In this document: positions 42,840 to 50,563 of the stretch, one piece after another | Position numbering within the stretch: the first letter of the stretch is position 1 | How the letters are laid out: each line of letters starts with the position of its first letter | Assembly (NCBI GenBank): GCA_016714495.1 | Contig: JADKDU010000001.1 | Span: forward strand, 682,001-746,000 | Direction of reading: 5' to 3' | Length of the DNA stretch: 64,000 nt | Origin: Hyphomonadaceae bacterium | GTDB taxonomy: Bacteria > Pseudomonadota > Alphaproteobacteria > Caulobacterales > Hyphomonadaceae | The notes under the pieces: model-generated | What the model was told of the DNA's origin: nothing | The model's database searches: none | What the model saw: only the letters and a program-made list of their open reading frames with translations | Program-made: the position numbers and the translations under genes

Positions 42840-43808
42840 ATGGAAATGCCTCTACGCCTTAGACAGGCCGTGGACGCGGCGCTGCAGGGCGTTGCCGTCG
42901 CCGAGCTTGCAACCGCCTCAAAGGCGCTTTCCCAACGCTATCGCAATGAGGTGCGCGACGGGCGGCTACACATCTCGGATGAGCGTCTGGCGCTTGCGTA
43001 TATCGCGACGCGCATGCCGGCCACCTATGCAGCAATCCATGCGAGCCTCGCCGCGGCGGCCGAACGGGCGCCGAACTTTGCGCCGCGAACGGCGCTGGAT
43101 GTGGGCGCGGGGCCGGGCACTGTTCTTTGGGCTGCTTCTGCGGTGTGGCCGGCGCTAGCAAGCGTAACGCTGCTGGAAGCGAGCCCATCTATCCGCGCTA
43201 TCGGTGAGAAGCTGGCGGGGGCCAGCAGTCTTGCCCACATCGACTGGCGCCATGTGGACGTCACGCGCGGCGGCGAACGACTAGCGCCGGCCGATCTCGT
43301 GACGCTCGCCTATGTGCTCGATGAGCTTTCATCAGAGCAGCGCGACAGGCTGGTCGATCGCCTGTGGTCGCTGACATCTGGCATGCTGGTGATCGTCGAG
43401 CCGGGCACGTCCACCGGCTGGCAGCGTATCCTCGATGCCCGCGCGCGGCTGATCGCGTCTGGCGCCAGCATTCTTGCGCCCTGCCCCCACGGCCTTGCCT
43501 GCCCAATCATCGCGCCGGACTGGTGCCATTTTTCTGCGCGCCTTGCACGCTCACGCGTACACCGACTGGCGAAGGAAGCGGAAGCTCCGTGGGAGGATGA
43601 GAAATTCATCTACCTCGCCGCATCGCGCTTGCCTGCCGATCCGCCCGGCGCGCGTGTCCTCGCGCCTACGGAAACAGCGACGGGGCGCGTGCGGCTGAAA
43701 TTGTGCAGACAGGATGGCGTTGTCGAAAGCCGCCTCGTGACGCGCCGCGAGGGCGGCGCGTTTAAGTCAGCCCGCAGAAGCGACTGGGGCGATGCGTTCG
43801 ATTTCTAG
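42840..43808 (+). CDS. Rsm22-like small-ribosomal-subunit methyltransferase family protein
   Basis: The 322-residue protein has a Rossmann methyltransferase core with TALDVGAGPGTVLWAASAVW as SAM motif I and DLVTLAYVLDELSSEQRDRL as a later motif. A C-terminal cysteine cluster (CPHGLACPIIAPDWCHF) is characteristic of the Rsm22 family, where it may hold an iron-sulfur cluster. In mitochondria Rsm22/METTL17 supports small-subunit assembly; bacterial members are little studied. It sits on the plus strand between lpxC and ftsZ and ends 5 bases from the ftsZ stop. Confidence 0.82.
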   Translation: MEMPLRLRQAVDAALQGVAVAELATASKALSQRYRNEVRDGRLHISDERLALAYIATRMPATYAAIHASLAAAAERAPNFAPRTALDVGAGPGTVLWAASAVWPALASVTLLEASPSIRAIGEKLAGASSLAHIDWRHVDVTRGGERLAPADLVTLAYVLDELSSEQRDRLVDRLWSLTSGMLVIVEPGTSTGWQRILDARARLIASGASILAPCPHGLACPIIAPDWCHFSARLARSRVHRLAKEAEAPWEDEKFIYLAASRLPADPPGARVLAPTETATGRVRLKLCRQDGVVESRLVTRREGGAFKSARRSDWGDAFDF

Positions 43809-43813
43809 GACGT

Positions 43814-45223
43814 CTAGGCCTGGCCCGAGCGGCGCAGGAAGGCCGGGATTTCCAAGTCGTCGTCGAAGTTCTCGTCGTCCGCGATCGGCTTGGCGACGGG
43901 CGCAGGCGTGGGCTCGTCGGCAGATTTGGACTTCCAGCCAAACAGCGAGGCGAACGAGCGGTCCTTGCCTTCCGCAGGTGCTTGCGGCTGCGGCTGGGGA
44001 GCCTGCTCGGGCGCGAGCGTTTCGACAGGCTCTGGATCCGGCATCGGCGCGGGCCGCGGGCGGATGATCGGCGCGGGCGGGCGCAGATCGGACGGCGGCA
44101 CGTTGGCCTGCGCGACAGAAATCGACGCCGGGGCTGGGGCGGGTTGCGGTTGCGGCGCCACGACGGCCGCCGGCTGCGCGGCGATGCCTAGTTCGGTGGC
44201 GGGATGCGGCGCGTTCATGACGGCGGTGGTGAGGCCAGCCTGGAGTTCGCGAACCGGTTGCGGCGCGGTGCGCGCGCCCGGAACCTGCTGCAGGCCAGCG
44301 GCTACGACCGACACGCGGATCTTGCCGACCATCTTCTCGTCGAAGGTTGAGCCGAGGATGATGTGCGCATCGACATCGACTTCGCGGCGCACCTCGTTGG
44401 CGGCTTCGTCGACTTCGAACAGCGTCATGTCATAACCGCCGGTGATGTTGATGAGCACGCCCTTGGCGCCCTTCATCGAGACATCGTCGAGAAGCGGGTT
44501 GGCGATGGCGGCCTTCGCGGCTTTCAGCGCGCGGTTCTCGCCCTCGCCTTCGCCCTCGCCCATGATCGCCGAGCCCATGCCCGCCATCACGGTGCGCACG
44601 TCGGCGAAGTCGAGGTTGATCAGGCCGGGCATGACCATCAGGTCGGTGATGCCGCGAACGCCTGAATAGAGGACCTTGTCGGCCATGCCAAACGCGTCGG
44701 CGAAGGTTGTGTCTTTATTCGCAATGCGGAACAGGTTCTGGTTCGGGATGATCAGCAGCGTATCGACCTCATTGCGAAGGTCGATGATGCCTTTTTCCGC
44801 CACCTGCATGCGGCGCTTGCCCTCAAAGTCGAACGGCTTGGTGACCACGCCGACCGTGAGGACTTTCTGTTCCTTTGCGATGCGGGCGATAATCGGCGCG
44901 GCGCCGGTGCCGGTCCCGCCGCCCATGCCGGCCGCGATGAAGCACATGTGGCAGCCGTGCAGGAGGCGTTTGATCTCGTCGGAGCTTTCCTTGGCGGCTT
45001 CCATCCCGACTTCAGGGTTGGCGCCTGCGCCGAGGCCAGAGGTGCGGGCGATGCCGAGCTGGATCTGTGTCGGGGCCTTGGAGCGGACCAGCGCCTGGGC
45101 GTCCGTGTTGGCCACCACGAATTCGACGCCCTGCAGATTGGCCTCGATCATGTTGTTGACGGCGTTTCCGCCGGCGCCGCCAACGCCGATCACGACTATC
45201 CGGGGCCTGAGTTCAACCGCCAT
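43814..45223 (-). CDS. ftsZ: Cell-division protein FtsZ
   Basis: FtsZ forms the division ring. The 469-residue tubulin homologue has VIGVGGAGGNAVNNMIE, the tubulin signature GMGGGTGTGAAPIIA, the synergy-loop region NLDFADVRTVM, and a long alphaproteobacterial Pro/Ala/Gln-rich linker of about 110 residues. The conserved C-terminal peptide EIPAFLRRSGQA binds partner proteins such as FtsA. ATG 45223 has GAGGG 6-7 bases upstream. A CtrA-like box lies between ftsA and ftsZ, implying its own cell-cycle-regulated promoter. Confidence 0.97.
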   Translation of the reverse strand: MAVELRPRIVVIGVGGAGGNAVNNMIEANLQGVEFVVANTDAQALVRSKAPTQIQLGIARTSGLGAGANPEVGMEAAKESSDEIKRLLHGCHMCFIAAGMGGGTGTGAAPIIARIAKEQKVLTVGVVTKPFDFEGKRRMQVAEKGIIDLRNEVDTLLIIPNQNLFRIANKDTTFADAFGMADKVLYSGVRGITDLMVMPGLINLDFADVRTVMAGMGSAIMGEGEGEGENRALKAAKAAIANPLLDDVSMKGAKGVLINITGGYDMTLFEVDEAANEVRREVDVDAHIILGSTFDEKMVGKIRVSVVAAGLQQVPGARTAPQPVRELQAGLTTAVMNAPHPATELGIAAQPAAVVAPQPQPAPAPASISVAQANVPPSDLRPPAPIIRPRPAPMPDPEPVETLAPEQAPQPQPQAPAEGKDRSFASLFGWKSKSADEPTPAPVAKPIADDENFDDDLEIPAFLRRSGQA

Positions 45224-45292
45224 AACAACCCTCGACAACCAAGTTCCATGGTCTTCTGACCACAGAATTTGATGAAAGATCGGCGGTTTTGG

Positions 45293-45307
45293 CTAAGCGC
45301 GTCTTAA
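45293..45307 (-). promoter_or_regulatory. CtrA-like box in front of ftsZ
   Basis: On the minus strand the sequence is TTAA-N7-TTAG (plus strand CTAA 45293-45296, TTAA 45304-45307), one base off the CtrA consensus TTAA-N7-TTAA. It lies about 70 bases before the ftsZ start, in the ftsA-ftsZ intergenic region. CtrA control of ftsZ is established in Caulobacter; here it is inferred. Confidence 0.5.
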
Positions 45308-45322
45308 AACAACTGCCGAGCG

Positions 45323-46627
45323 TCAGAAATTTTCCTGCACCCAGCCGAAGACCCGCTTCATCAGGCCAGAGCCGTGATCCATAGCGGCCCGATCGCCGCT
45401 ACTACGCGACGGGTCGGGTCCACCCATCAGCTCCCACCGTAACAGCCCTGCTGCAGCGGCGAAAGCGGGTGAACTGTAAGTCTCGCCTAATCCTTTGATA
45501 TTGGCAGGTCTGGCGAGACGAACTGGAGCGCGAAAAACGTCCTCTGCCAGCTCCTGGAGGCTAGGCAGCTGGCTCGATCCCCCCGTGAGAACGATCCGTC
45601 TCGGCAATGGACGGCCAGACGCTGATGCTTTGGACAACCGTCCATCCATCAATTCGAGGATTTCCTCGATCCTCGGACGCAGGACCTGGGCGATATCGGC
45701 CCGAGAACACTGGTGCGCTTCAAGACGGCCGTCTGGTCCGAGGCGGGGGGCCTCGATCATCTCTAGCGCGCCGACTTCCGAAAGACCCACCGCGCCATGC
45801 AGGGTCTTCATTCGTTCAGCGGCCGCAAAGGTTGTGCCCAATCCCTGGGCAAGGTCGGACGTGGCGCGAGACCCGCCCATGGGCAGGGTTTCGACATGGA
45901 TCAGACCGCCGTCGCAGAAGGCTGCCGCAGACGTAACGCCAGCCCCGAAATCGATGACCATGGCGCCCTGCTCGGCTTCGTCCTCGACCAAGCAAGCCAG
46001 GCCAGCCGCGAAGGGTGCGGCCAGGATGGCCGTCGGCTGGAGGTGGGCGCGGGAGACGCACTGGACAATGTTGCGCAGGCCGGCCGTTGGGGCGGAGACG
46101 ACCAGGAAGCTTGCGGTCAGGGCTTCCGCGAACATGCCGCGCGGATCCTTGATGCCGCCGGTCGAATCCACGGTGAAGCCGAGAGGGGCGGAATGCAGGA
46201 TTTCGCGGCCCTGAGGCTGGAAGCTTTCCAGCGCGGCGATGCGGGCGTCGCGGATATGCTGCGCCGTGATCTCGCGGCCGCCCATGGGGAGTTTGGCGCG
46301 CACCACGTCCGAGCGCAGATCCGGACCGGAAACGCCGAGCACCACTTCGGAGATCCGGATATCGGCGGCGCGCTCGGCCTGCTCCACTGCAAGGCGGATC
46401 GAACGTTCAAGATTGTCGAGATCAACCACAGCGCCGGAACGCACGCCCTTGGTTCCCTGCGCGCCCGCGCCCGCGACGCGCGGTTCGCCATCCGTCGCGT
46501 CGCCACGACGCGAAATCAGGCAGGTAACCTTGGACGAGCCTATGTCCAGCGCAGCCATGATCGTTCCGCGCGCATGGGCGCGGTCACGAACATTGGTACG
46601 CTGGGCAAGCGACGACATTGCGGTCAT
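45323..46627 (-). CDS. ftsA: Cell-division protein FtsA
   Basis: FtsA is the actin-like membrane anchor of FtsZ. The 434-residue protein has the phosphate-1 motif MAALDIGSSKVTCLISRRGD, the 1C subdomain region (REITAQHIRDARIAALESF), phosphate-2 EQGAMVIDFGAGVTSAAAF, the adenosine motif RRIVLTGGSSQLPSLQELAE and a C-terminal amphipathic end (LMKRVFGWVQENF). Its ATG overlaps the ftsQ stop (ATGA) with GGAGG just upstream. Confidence 0.97.
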   Translation of the reverse strand: MTAMSSLAQRTNVRDRAHARGTIMAALDIGSSKVTCLISRRGDATDGEPRVAGAGAQGTKGVRSGAVVDLDNLERSIRLAVEQAERAADIRISEVVLGVSGPDLRSDVVRAKLPMGGREITAQHIRDARIAALESFQPQGREILHSAPLGFTVDSTGGIKDPRGMFAEALTASFLVVSAPTAGLRNIVQCVSRAHLQPTAILAAPFAAGLACLVEDEAEQGAMVIDFGAGVTSAAAFCDGGLIHVETLPMGGSRATSDLAQGLGTTFAAAERMKTLHGAVGLSEVGALEMIEAPRLGPDGRLEAHQCSRADIAQVLRPRIEEILELMDGRLSKASASGRPLPRRIVLTGGSSQLPSLQELAEDVFRAPVRLARPANIKGLGETYSSPAFAAAAGLLRWELMGGPDPSRSSGDRAAMDHGSGLMKRVFGWVQENF

Positions 46628-47541
46628 GCGCCTCCGGGCGAGGCGGTTTCGTCAGGCTTGCCGGGCATGGGCTGCAGGGCGATGTATTTGGGATGGCGCG
46701 CATCGATGCGCGTCGCCGGAAGGTCGAGCACGCGGTTCTGCGCCTGCATGAGGTTCAGCGCATCGAGCTGTTCCATCAGGCGGGCGTCTTCCGGGAAGGC
46801 GACCACGTCCGTGCGACCCTTGAACTTCACATCCCAGCGGCGGCCGCCAATGCGGTAAGCCACATCCATGCGGTCCGCGAGGTTCGGAAATTCCTTGATC
46901 GCCGTCACCAGCGTGGCGGCGGCTTCGGCGGCGTCCTCGCCCACGACGCGCGGCAGGTGCATATATTTGGCCGGATCGGCCTCGGCGAAAACACGACCGC
47001 GCTGGTCAATCACGCGCCAGTCGCCGCCATTCATGCTGTCCTGCCAGAGGGCGCTGGGCTCGCGCTGTTCGACATGAATGTCGATCTTGTTGGGCCACAG
47101 GCGCTGGACGCTGACTGCGCCGAGCGAGTCCATACGTTCAAGACGGTCGCGAATGGCATAGGGATCGGCGCTCATGATGCTGTCGCCGGGCTTCACGCCG
47201 GCGACTTCCTTGACCTTGGTCGCCATCAGCGGGTCCACCTCGGCGTTCACATGGACGTCCTGCACGGCCAGACCGGCCCATTGGGCGATCACATTGAGGC
47301 CGGAATTCCAGCGCTGGCCAAAGGCGCCGAGGCTGCCGCCCATCCATGCCGCAGCCGTCAGCATGGTGGCGCCGCAGATGATCGTGCCAAGCGCATAGGT
47401 TGCCACCCGGTCCCGGAACCACGCCACGGAATACGGCACATCGCGCGCACGCCTTGCAGGGCGTGGGGCTGCTGGGGCCTCGTCACGATCGTCGTCGTAG
47501 CCGGCGGGTCCGGCGATGCGCGGGCGTTTTACCTTGGGCAT
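46624..47541 (-). CDS. ftsQ: Cell-division protein FtsQ
   Basis: FtsQ is the bitopic divisome scaffold. The 305-residue protein has an N-terminal basic cytoplasmic part, one membrane helix (ALGTIICGATMLTAAAWMGG) and a periplasmic POTRA domain (VQDVHVNAEVDPLMATKVKE ... GDSIMSADPYAIRDRLERM). The beta region contains WRVIDQRGRVFAEADPAKY. It overlaps ddl by 13 bases and ftsA by 4, forming one translationally coupled run. Confidence 0.95.
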   Translation of the reverse strand: MPKVKRPRIAGPAGYDDDRDEAPAAPRPARRARDVPYSVAWFRDRVATYALGTIICGATMLTAAAWMGGSLGAFGQRWNSGLNVIAQWAGLAVQDVHVNAEVDPLMATKVKEVAGVKPGDSIMSADPYAIRDRLERMDSLGAVSVQRLWPNKIDIHVEQREPSALWQDSMNGGDWRVIDQRGRVFAEADPAKYMHLPRVVGEDAAEAAATLVTAIKEFPNLADRMDVAYRIGGRRWDVKFKGRTDVVAFPEDARLMEQLDALNLMQAQNRVLDLPATRIDARHPKYIALQPMPGKPDETASPGGA

Positions 47542-48437
47542 GACGCATCCTCGATCATCCAGCGGACGAGCGAGGGATAGTCGATGCCCATATGCGCGGC
47601 CTGCTCGGGAATGAGCGAAGTAGGCGTCATGCCTGGCTGCGTATTGGTCTCGAGTATCACCAGTCGACCCGCTTTATCGTCGTAGCGAAAGTCCGACCGC
47701 GACACTCCCCTGCAACCAAGAGCCTGATGGGCCCTCAGCGACGCAGACAGCGCAGCTTCGGTGACCGCATTCGGCAGGTCGGCAGGAAGGACGTGGCGCG
47801 ATCCTCCGGGGTGATATTTTGCTTCAAAGTCGTAATAGTCCCTTAAGGTGGTGATCTCGGTGACGGCCATGGCGCGGTCGCCCATGACGCCGACGGTCAA
47901 CTCCCTGCCAGGTATGAATTTTTCCACGAGCGCCCGCTTGCCGAACGTCCATGTTCCGTCGGTGAGTTCCTTTGGCGGGCGGTTGGCGCCTTCCCTTACA
48001 ATAAAAACACCGAACGAAGACCCTTCGGCCGGCGGCTTGATCACGTAGGGAGGCGTCATGATGTGGTCGCGCGCCAGCTCATCAACGTCGTACATGCCGC
48101 CCTCTGCGACATCGAGACTGTGCTGGACGTAAATCGCCCGCGCCTTGTCCTTGTCCATCGCCAGCGCCGAGGCGAGGACGCCGGAATGACTGTAGGGAAT
48201 GCCCATGATTTCAAGGAGGCCCTGCACGCAGCCATCCTCGCCCCACGGCCCGTGAAGGGCGTTGAGCACCACGTCCGGTTTCACGTCAGCCAGCTGCTGG
48301 GCAAGCTGGCGGGTCACGTCGACCTCCACGACATCGAAGCCCGACTGGCGGGCGGCGTCCGCCATGCCCTTGCCCGACGACAGCGACACCAGCCGTTCCG
48401 AGGACCAACCACCCATGATGACGGCAACGCGAGTCAT
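47529..48437 (-). CDS. ddl: D-alanine--D-alanine ligase
   Basis: Ddl joins two D-Ala for the peptidoglycan stem. The 302-residue ATP-grasp enzyme has VAVIMGGWSSERLVSLSSG and ALHGPWGEDGCVQGLLEIMG at the N-terminus, PPYVIKPPAEGSSFGVFIV in the ATP-binding part, and the metal/catalytic ILETNTQPGMTPTSLIPEQA. Its order before ftsQ matches the end of the dcw cluster. No murB or murC is visible upstream in the window, so the cluster is interrupted here. Confidence 0.97.
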   Translation of the reverse strand: MTRVAVIMGGWSSERLVSLSSGKGMADAARQSGFDVVEVDVTRQLAQQLADVKPDVVLNALHGPWGEDGCVQGLLEIMGIPYSHSGVLASALAMDKDKARAIYVQHSLDVAEGGMYDVDELARDHIMTPPYVIKPPAEGSSFGVFIVREGANRPPKELTDGTWTFGKRALVEKFIPGRELTVGVMGDRAMAVTEITTLRDYYDFEAKYHPGGSRHVLPADLPNAVTEAALSASLRAHQALGCRGVSRSDFRYDDKAGRLVILETNTQPGMTPTSLIPEQAAHMGIDYPSLVRWMIEDASCPR

Positions 48438-48743
48438 GCTTCCGCTCCTGACATGCCCCTCAATGCGCCCCTAGGCGTTACCGGGAGGCTTACATTCAAA
48501 GGCATAGTTGGGTTCGTTTGACGCAGAAAGCGGGCGGATTTGGGGGAAGGATCGATGCGCTGGAGGAATGTTCACATGAAAAGCCCTGCCTTGTTTGCCG
48601 CTTCCGCCCTGCCCGCCGGCGGCCATTCAATCCGGGACCAGCAACTCCAAGGAGCTCGGTAGCGCCATGCCGGCGCGAATCCGCTGTTCAGCCCCGTGCT
48701 GATTTCCTAGGACCACAGGACGGGACTGTCGGGGGTGATGCGA
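48438..48743. other. Intergenic stretch upstream of the DUF6090-like gene
   Basis: This 306-base gap separates ddl from a divergent membrane-protein gene. The only coding hint is a 28-codon plus-strand frame (48576-48662) with GGAGG before its ATG, starting MKSPALFAASALP like a signal peptide and then stopping; it may be a relic of a secreted-protein gene. No RNA gene seen. Confidence 0.35.
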
Positions 48744-49448
48744 ATGCTGCTGCGCCGCGTGATGAACCATCTGCGCAAGCAGGAATGGACCGCCATTGGC
48801 ATCAATTTCCTGATCGTGGTGATCGGCGTCTTCGTCGCAACGCAGGTCTCCAACTGGAACGCCGAGGGCGCCGAACGCCGGCATGCGGGCTACCTCAGGC
48901 AAGCCCTGCATACCGAGTTCATGGGCGTTGAGGATGAGCTTACAATCTCACTCGACAACATTACCCGCTATCAGGCTGCGTCGCGCAGCCTCGTGAAGGC
49001 CCTGCGAGACGGCGACCTCCCGCCGAATGACGACACAGTAAAGGACTGGATTCTCAACTCGATCAACCTTGGCCGGCAGTCACCGCGATCGGCTGTCTAT
49101 CTCCAGATGGTGTCAGACGGCGACCTGCGGCTTATCGACGACGCCAATCTCGGCGCCGCCTTGATACGGTTCGATCAGCGCATCGAACGCAATGCGTTCG
49201 TCTATGCCGCCACGCTGTCGATCATGTTCTCCGATGATCCGCTGTTCGACGCCGTGGAGTTCGACGACACCGGAGAGCGCCGCGGCGCCGGCCGCACCGT
49301 TCTCAGCAACGACACGGATCTGATCAAAGCCGCAAAGTCACGCATTGAAGCGGCGTCTCTGGCGCAGGCCTCTCTCCGGTCAGCTGTATCCGAGCAATTG
49401 GAAGACGCTCGCGCCATCCTGGCTGTGCTGGAGAAACCCACGCCGTGA
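48744..49448 (+). CDS. DUF6090-like single-pass membrane protein
   Basis: The 234-residue protein has one N-terminal membrane helix in WTAIGINFLIVVIGVFVATQ followed by VSNWNAEGAERRHAGYLRQA. This helix-plus-NWN pattern is recurrent in a group of uncharacterised proteins. The remainder is helical and polar with no catalytic motif. The start is uncertain: ATG at 48744 is best spaced from GGGGG, but ATG 48738 and GTG 48735 are possible. It is convergent with the phytase gene. Confidence 0.6.
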   Translation: MLLRRVMNHLRKQEWTAIGINFLIVVIGVFVATQVSNWNAEGAERRHAGYLRQALHTEFMGVEDELTISLDNITRYQAASRSLVKALRDGDLPPNDDTVKDWILNSINLGRQSPRSAVYLQMVSDGDLRLIDDANLGAALIRFDQRIERNAFVYAATLSIMFSDDPLFDAVEFDDTGERRGAGRTVLSNDTDLIKAAKSRIEAASLAQASLRSAVSEQLEDARAILAVLEKPTP

Positions 49449-49475
49449 CAGCGCATCACCGATCAGGCGGCGGGA

Positions 49476-50477
49476 CTATTTTAGCCCCAACGCCTTCTCA
49501 ACTTCGCGCCAGTCGACGATCTTGAAGTTCTGATCGACTTCCGAGATCGGGTTGGCGTCATCCTGCACGACGAGGATGCCGGCCGGGAAGCCCGGCAGCG
49601 CGGCTGATGAGGCGTCCAGCCCGTCCGTCGTGCTGGCGCCGTCGACCTTGCCGTCAGCACTCGGCGCGATCTTGATGACGCCGAACGCCGCGTGCGGCGG
49701 CTTGCGGTCATAGATCACATAGCGGTTGGCGCCTTGCGCCGAGACGATCAGATATCCCGCGCCGTCTGGCTTGAGATAAAGCGATATGCCTTCGACATCG
49801 GCGACGAGGCCCGTGCCGCTGTTGACCTTGTCGACCTGCGCTTGGGCGCCGGTGGCGAGATCGATCGCCCATAGAGCGACATTCTCCTCGCCGACGAACA
49901 GACGGTTGGCCTCGTCATCGAATACGCAGCCTTCGAGCTGCGAGGAGAGCTTGATGGTGCGCGGGCCGGAGATCGTGACCAGACCAGAGCCGGTGTCGCC
50001 AACGGTCCAGATGTCGATCGTTCCGTCCTTGAACGTCACCGCGGTCTGCAGCGCGCCGCCGGGCGCGCCGATGCATACCCCGTAGGGCTCGATGCGCGTG
50101 AGCCTGGTGTCGCCCGCATGGCTGACTGTTGCGGTCGAGGGCTCGATGCGGAACCAGCTCAGCGCATTGACGCCGTCATTGCTGACCACTGCGATATTGC
50201 CGCGCAGATCCACATTGTTCGAAAGGCCAACCGGCAGCCGCTGCTTCTCGGAGCCGTCAAGACCATATACGTAAAGCCCGACATCCTTGTTGGTGCCGAG
50301 GATCAGGCTACGGCTGACGTCAGATGGATGCACCCAGATGGCCGGATCGTCCGCCGCATCGCCAGTGGCGCCCATGCCCACGGTCTCTGCGAAGGCCGGC
50401 ACGTCTGTAGAAACGACATTATCGGTGGCGCACGCGCTGGCCAGCAGCGTCAGTCCCAGCAAGACAGCATGTTTCAT
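49476..50477 (-). CDS. Beta-propeller phytase lipoprotein
   Basis: The enzyme releases phosphate from inositol hexakisphosphate in a calcium-dependent manner. The 333-residue protein has a lipobox (LLASAC) and the phytase propeller landmarks: DAADDPAIWVHPSDVSRSLI, DVGLYVYGLDGSEKQRLPVG, FVGEENVALWAIDLATGAQ and the C-terminal DGLDASSAALPGFPAGILVVQDD pattern (calcium and substrate residues). It lies downstream of a TonB receptor on the same strand. Phytase genes are often next to TonB receptors, which suggests a phytate-use locus. Confidence 0.9.
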   Translation of the reverse strand: MKHAVLLGLTLLASACATDNVVSTDVPAFAETVGMGATGDAADDPAIWVHPSDVSRSLILGTNKDVGLYVYGLDGSEKQRLPVGLSNNVDLRGNIAVVSNDGVNALSWFRIEPSTATVSHAGDTRLTRIEPYGVCIGAPGGALQTAVTFKDGTIDIWTVGDTGSGLVTISGPRTIKLSSQLEGCVFDDEANRLFVGEENVALWAIDLATGAQAQVDKVNSGTGLVADVEGISLYLKPDGAGYLIVSAQGANRYVIYDRKPPHAAFGVIKIAPSADGKVDGASTTDGLDASSAALPGFPAGILVVQDDANPISEVDQNFKIVDWREVEKALGLK

Positions 50478-50516
50478 GGATGTCCCGAATCGCTAGTCGG
50501 CAATCTGAATCAAACA

Positions 50517-50546
50517 GGCCCTGCCTCCACAGGGGAAGACAGGGCC
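50517..50546 (-). terminator. Possible terminator after the phytase-linked TonB receptor
   Basis: GGCCCTG (50517-50523) pairs with CAGGGCC (50540-50546), with a 16-base loop that holds a smaller CCTCC/GGGG pairing. The minus-strand tail TGTTTGATT is weak. If active it separates receptor and phytase transcription. Confidence 0.4.
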
Positions 50547-50563
50547 CGCATACGCACACTCTA

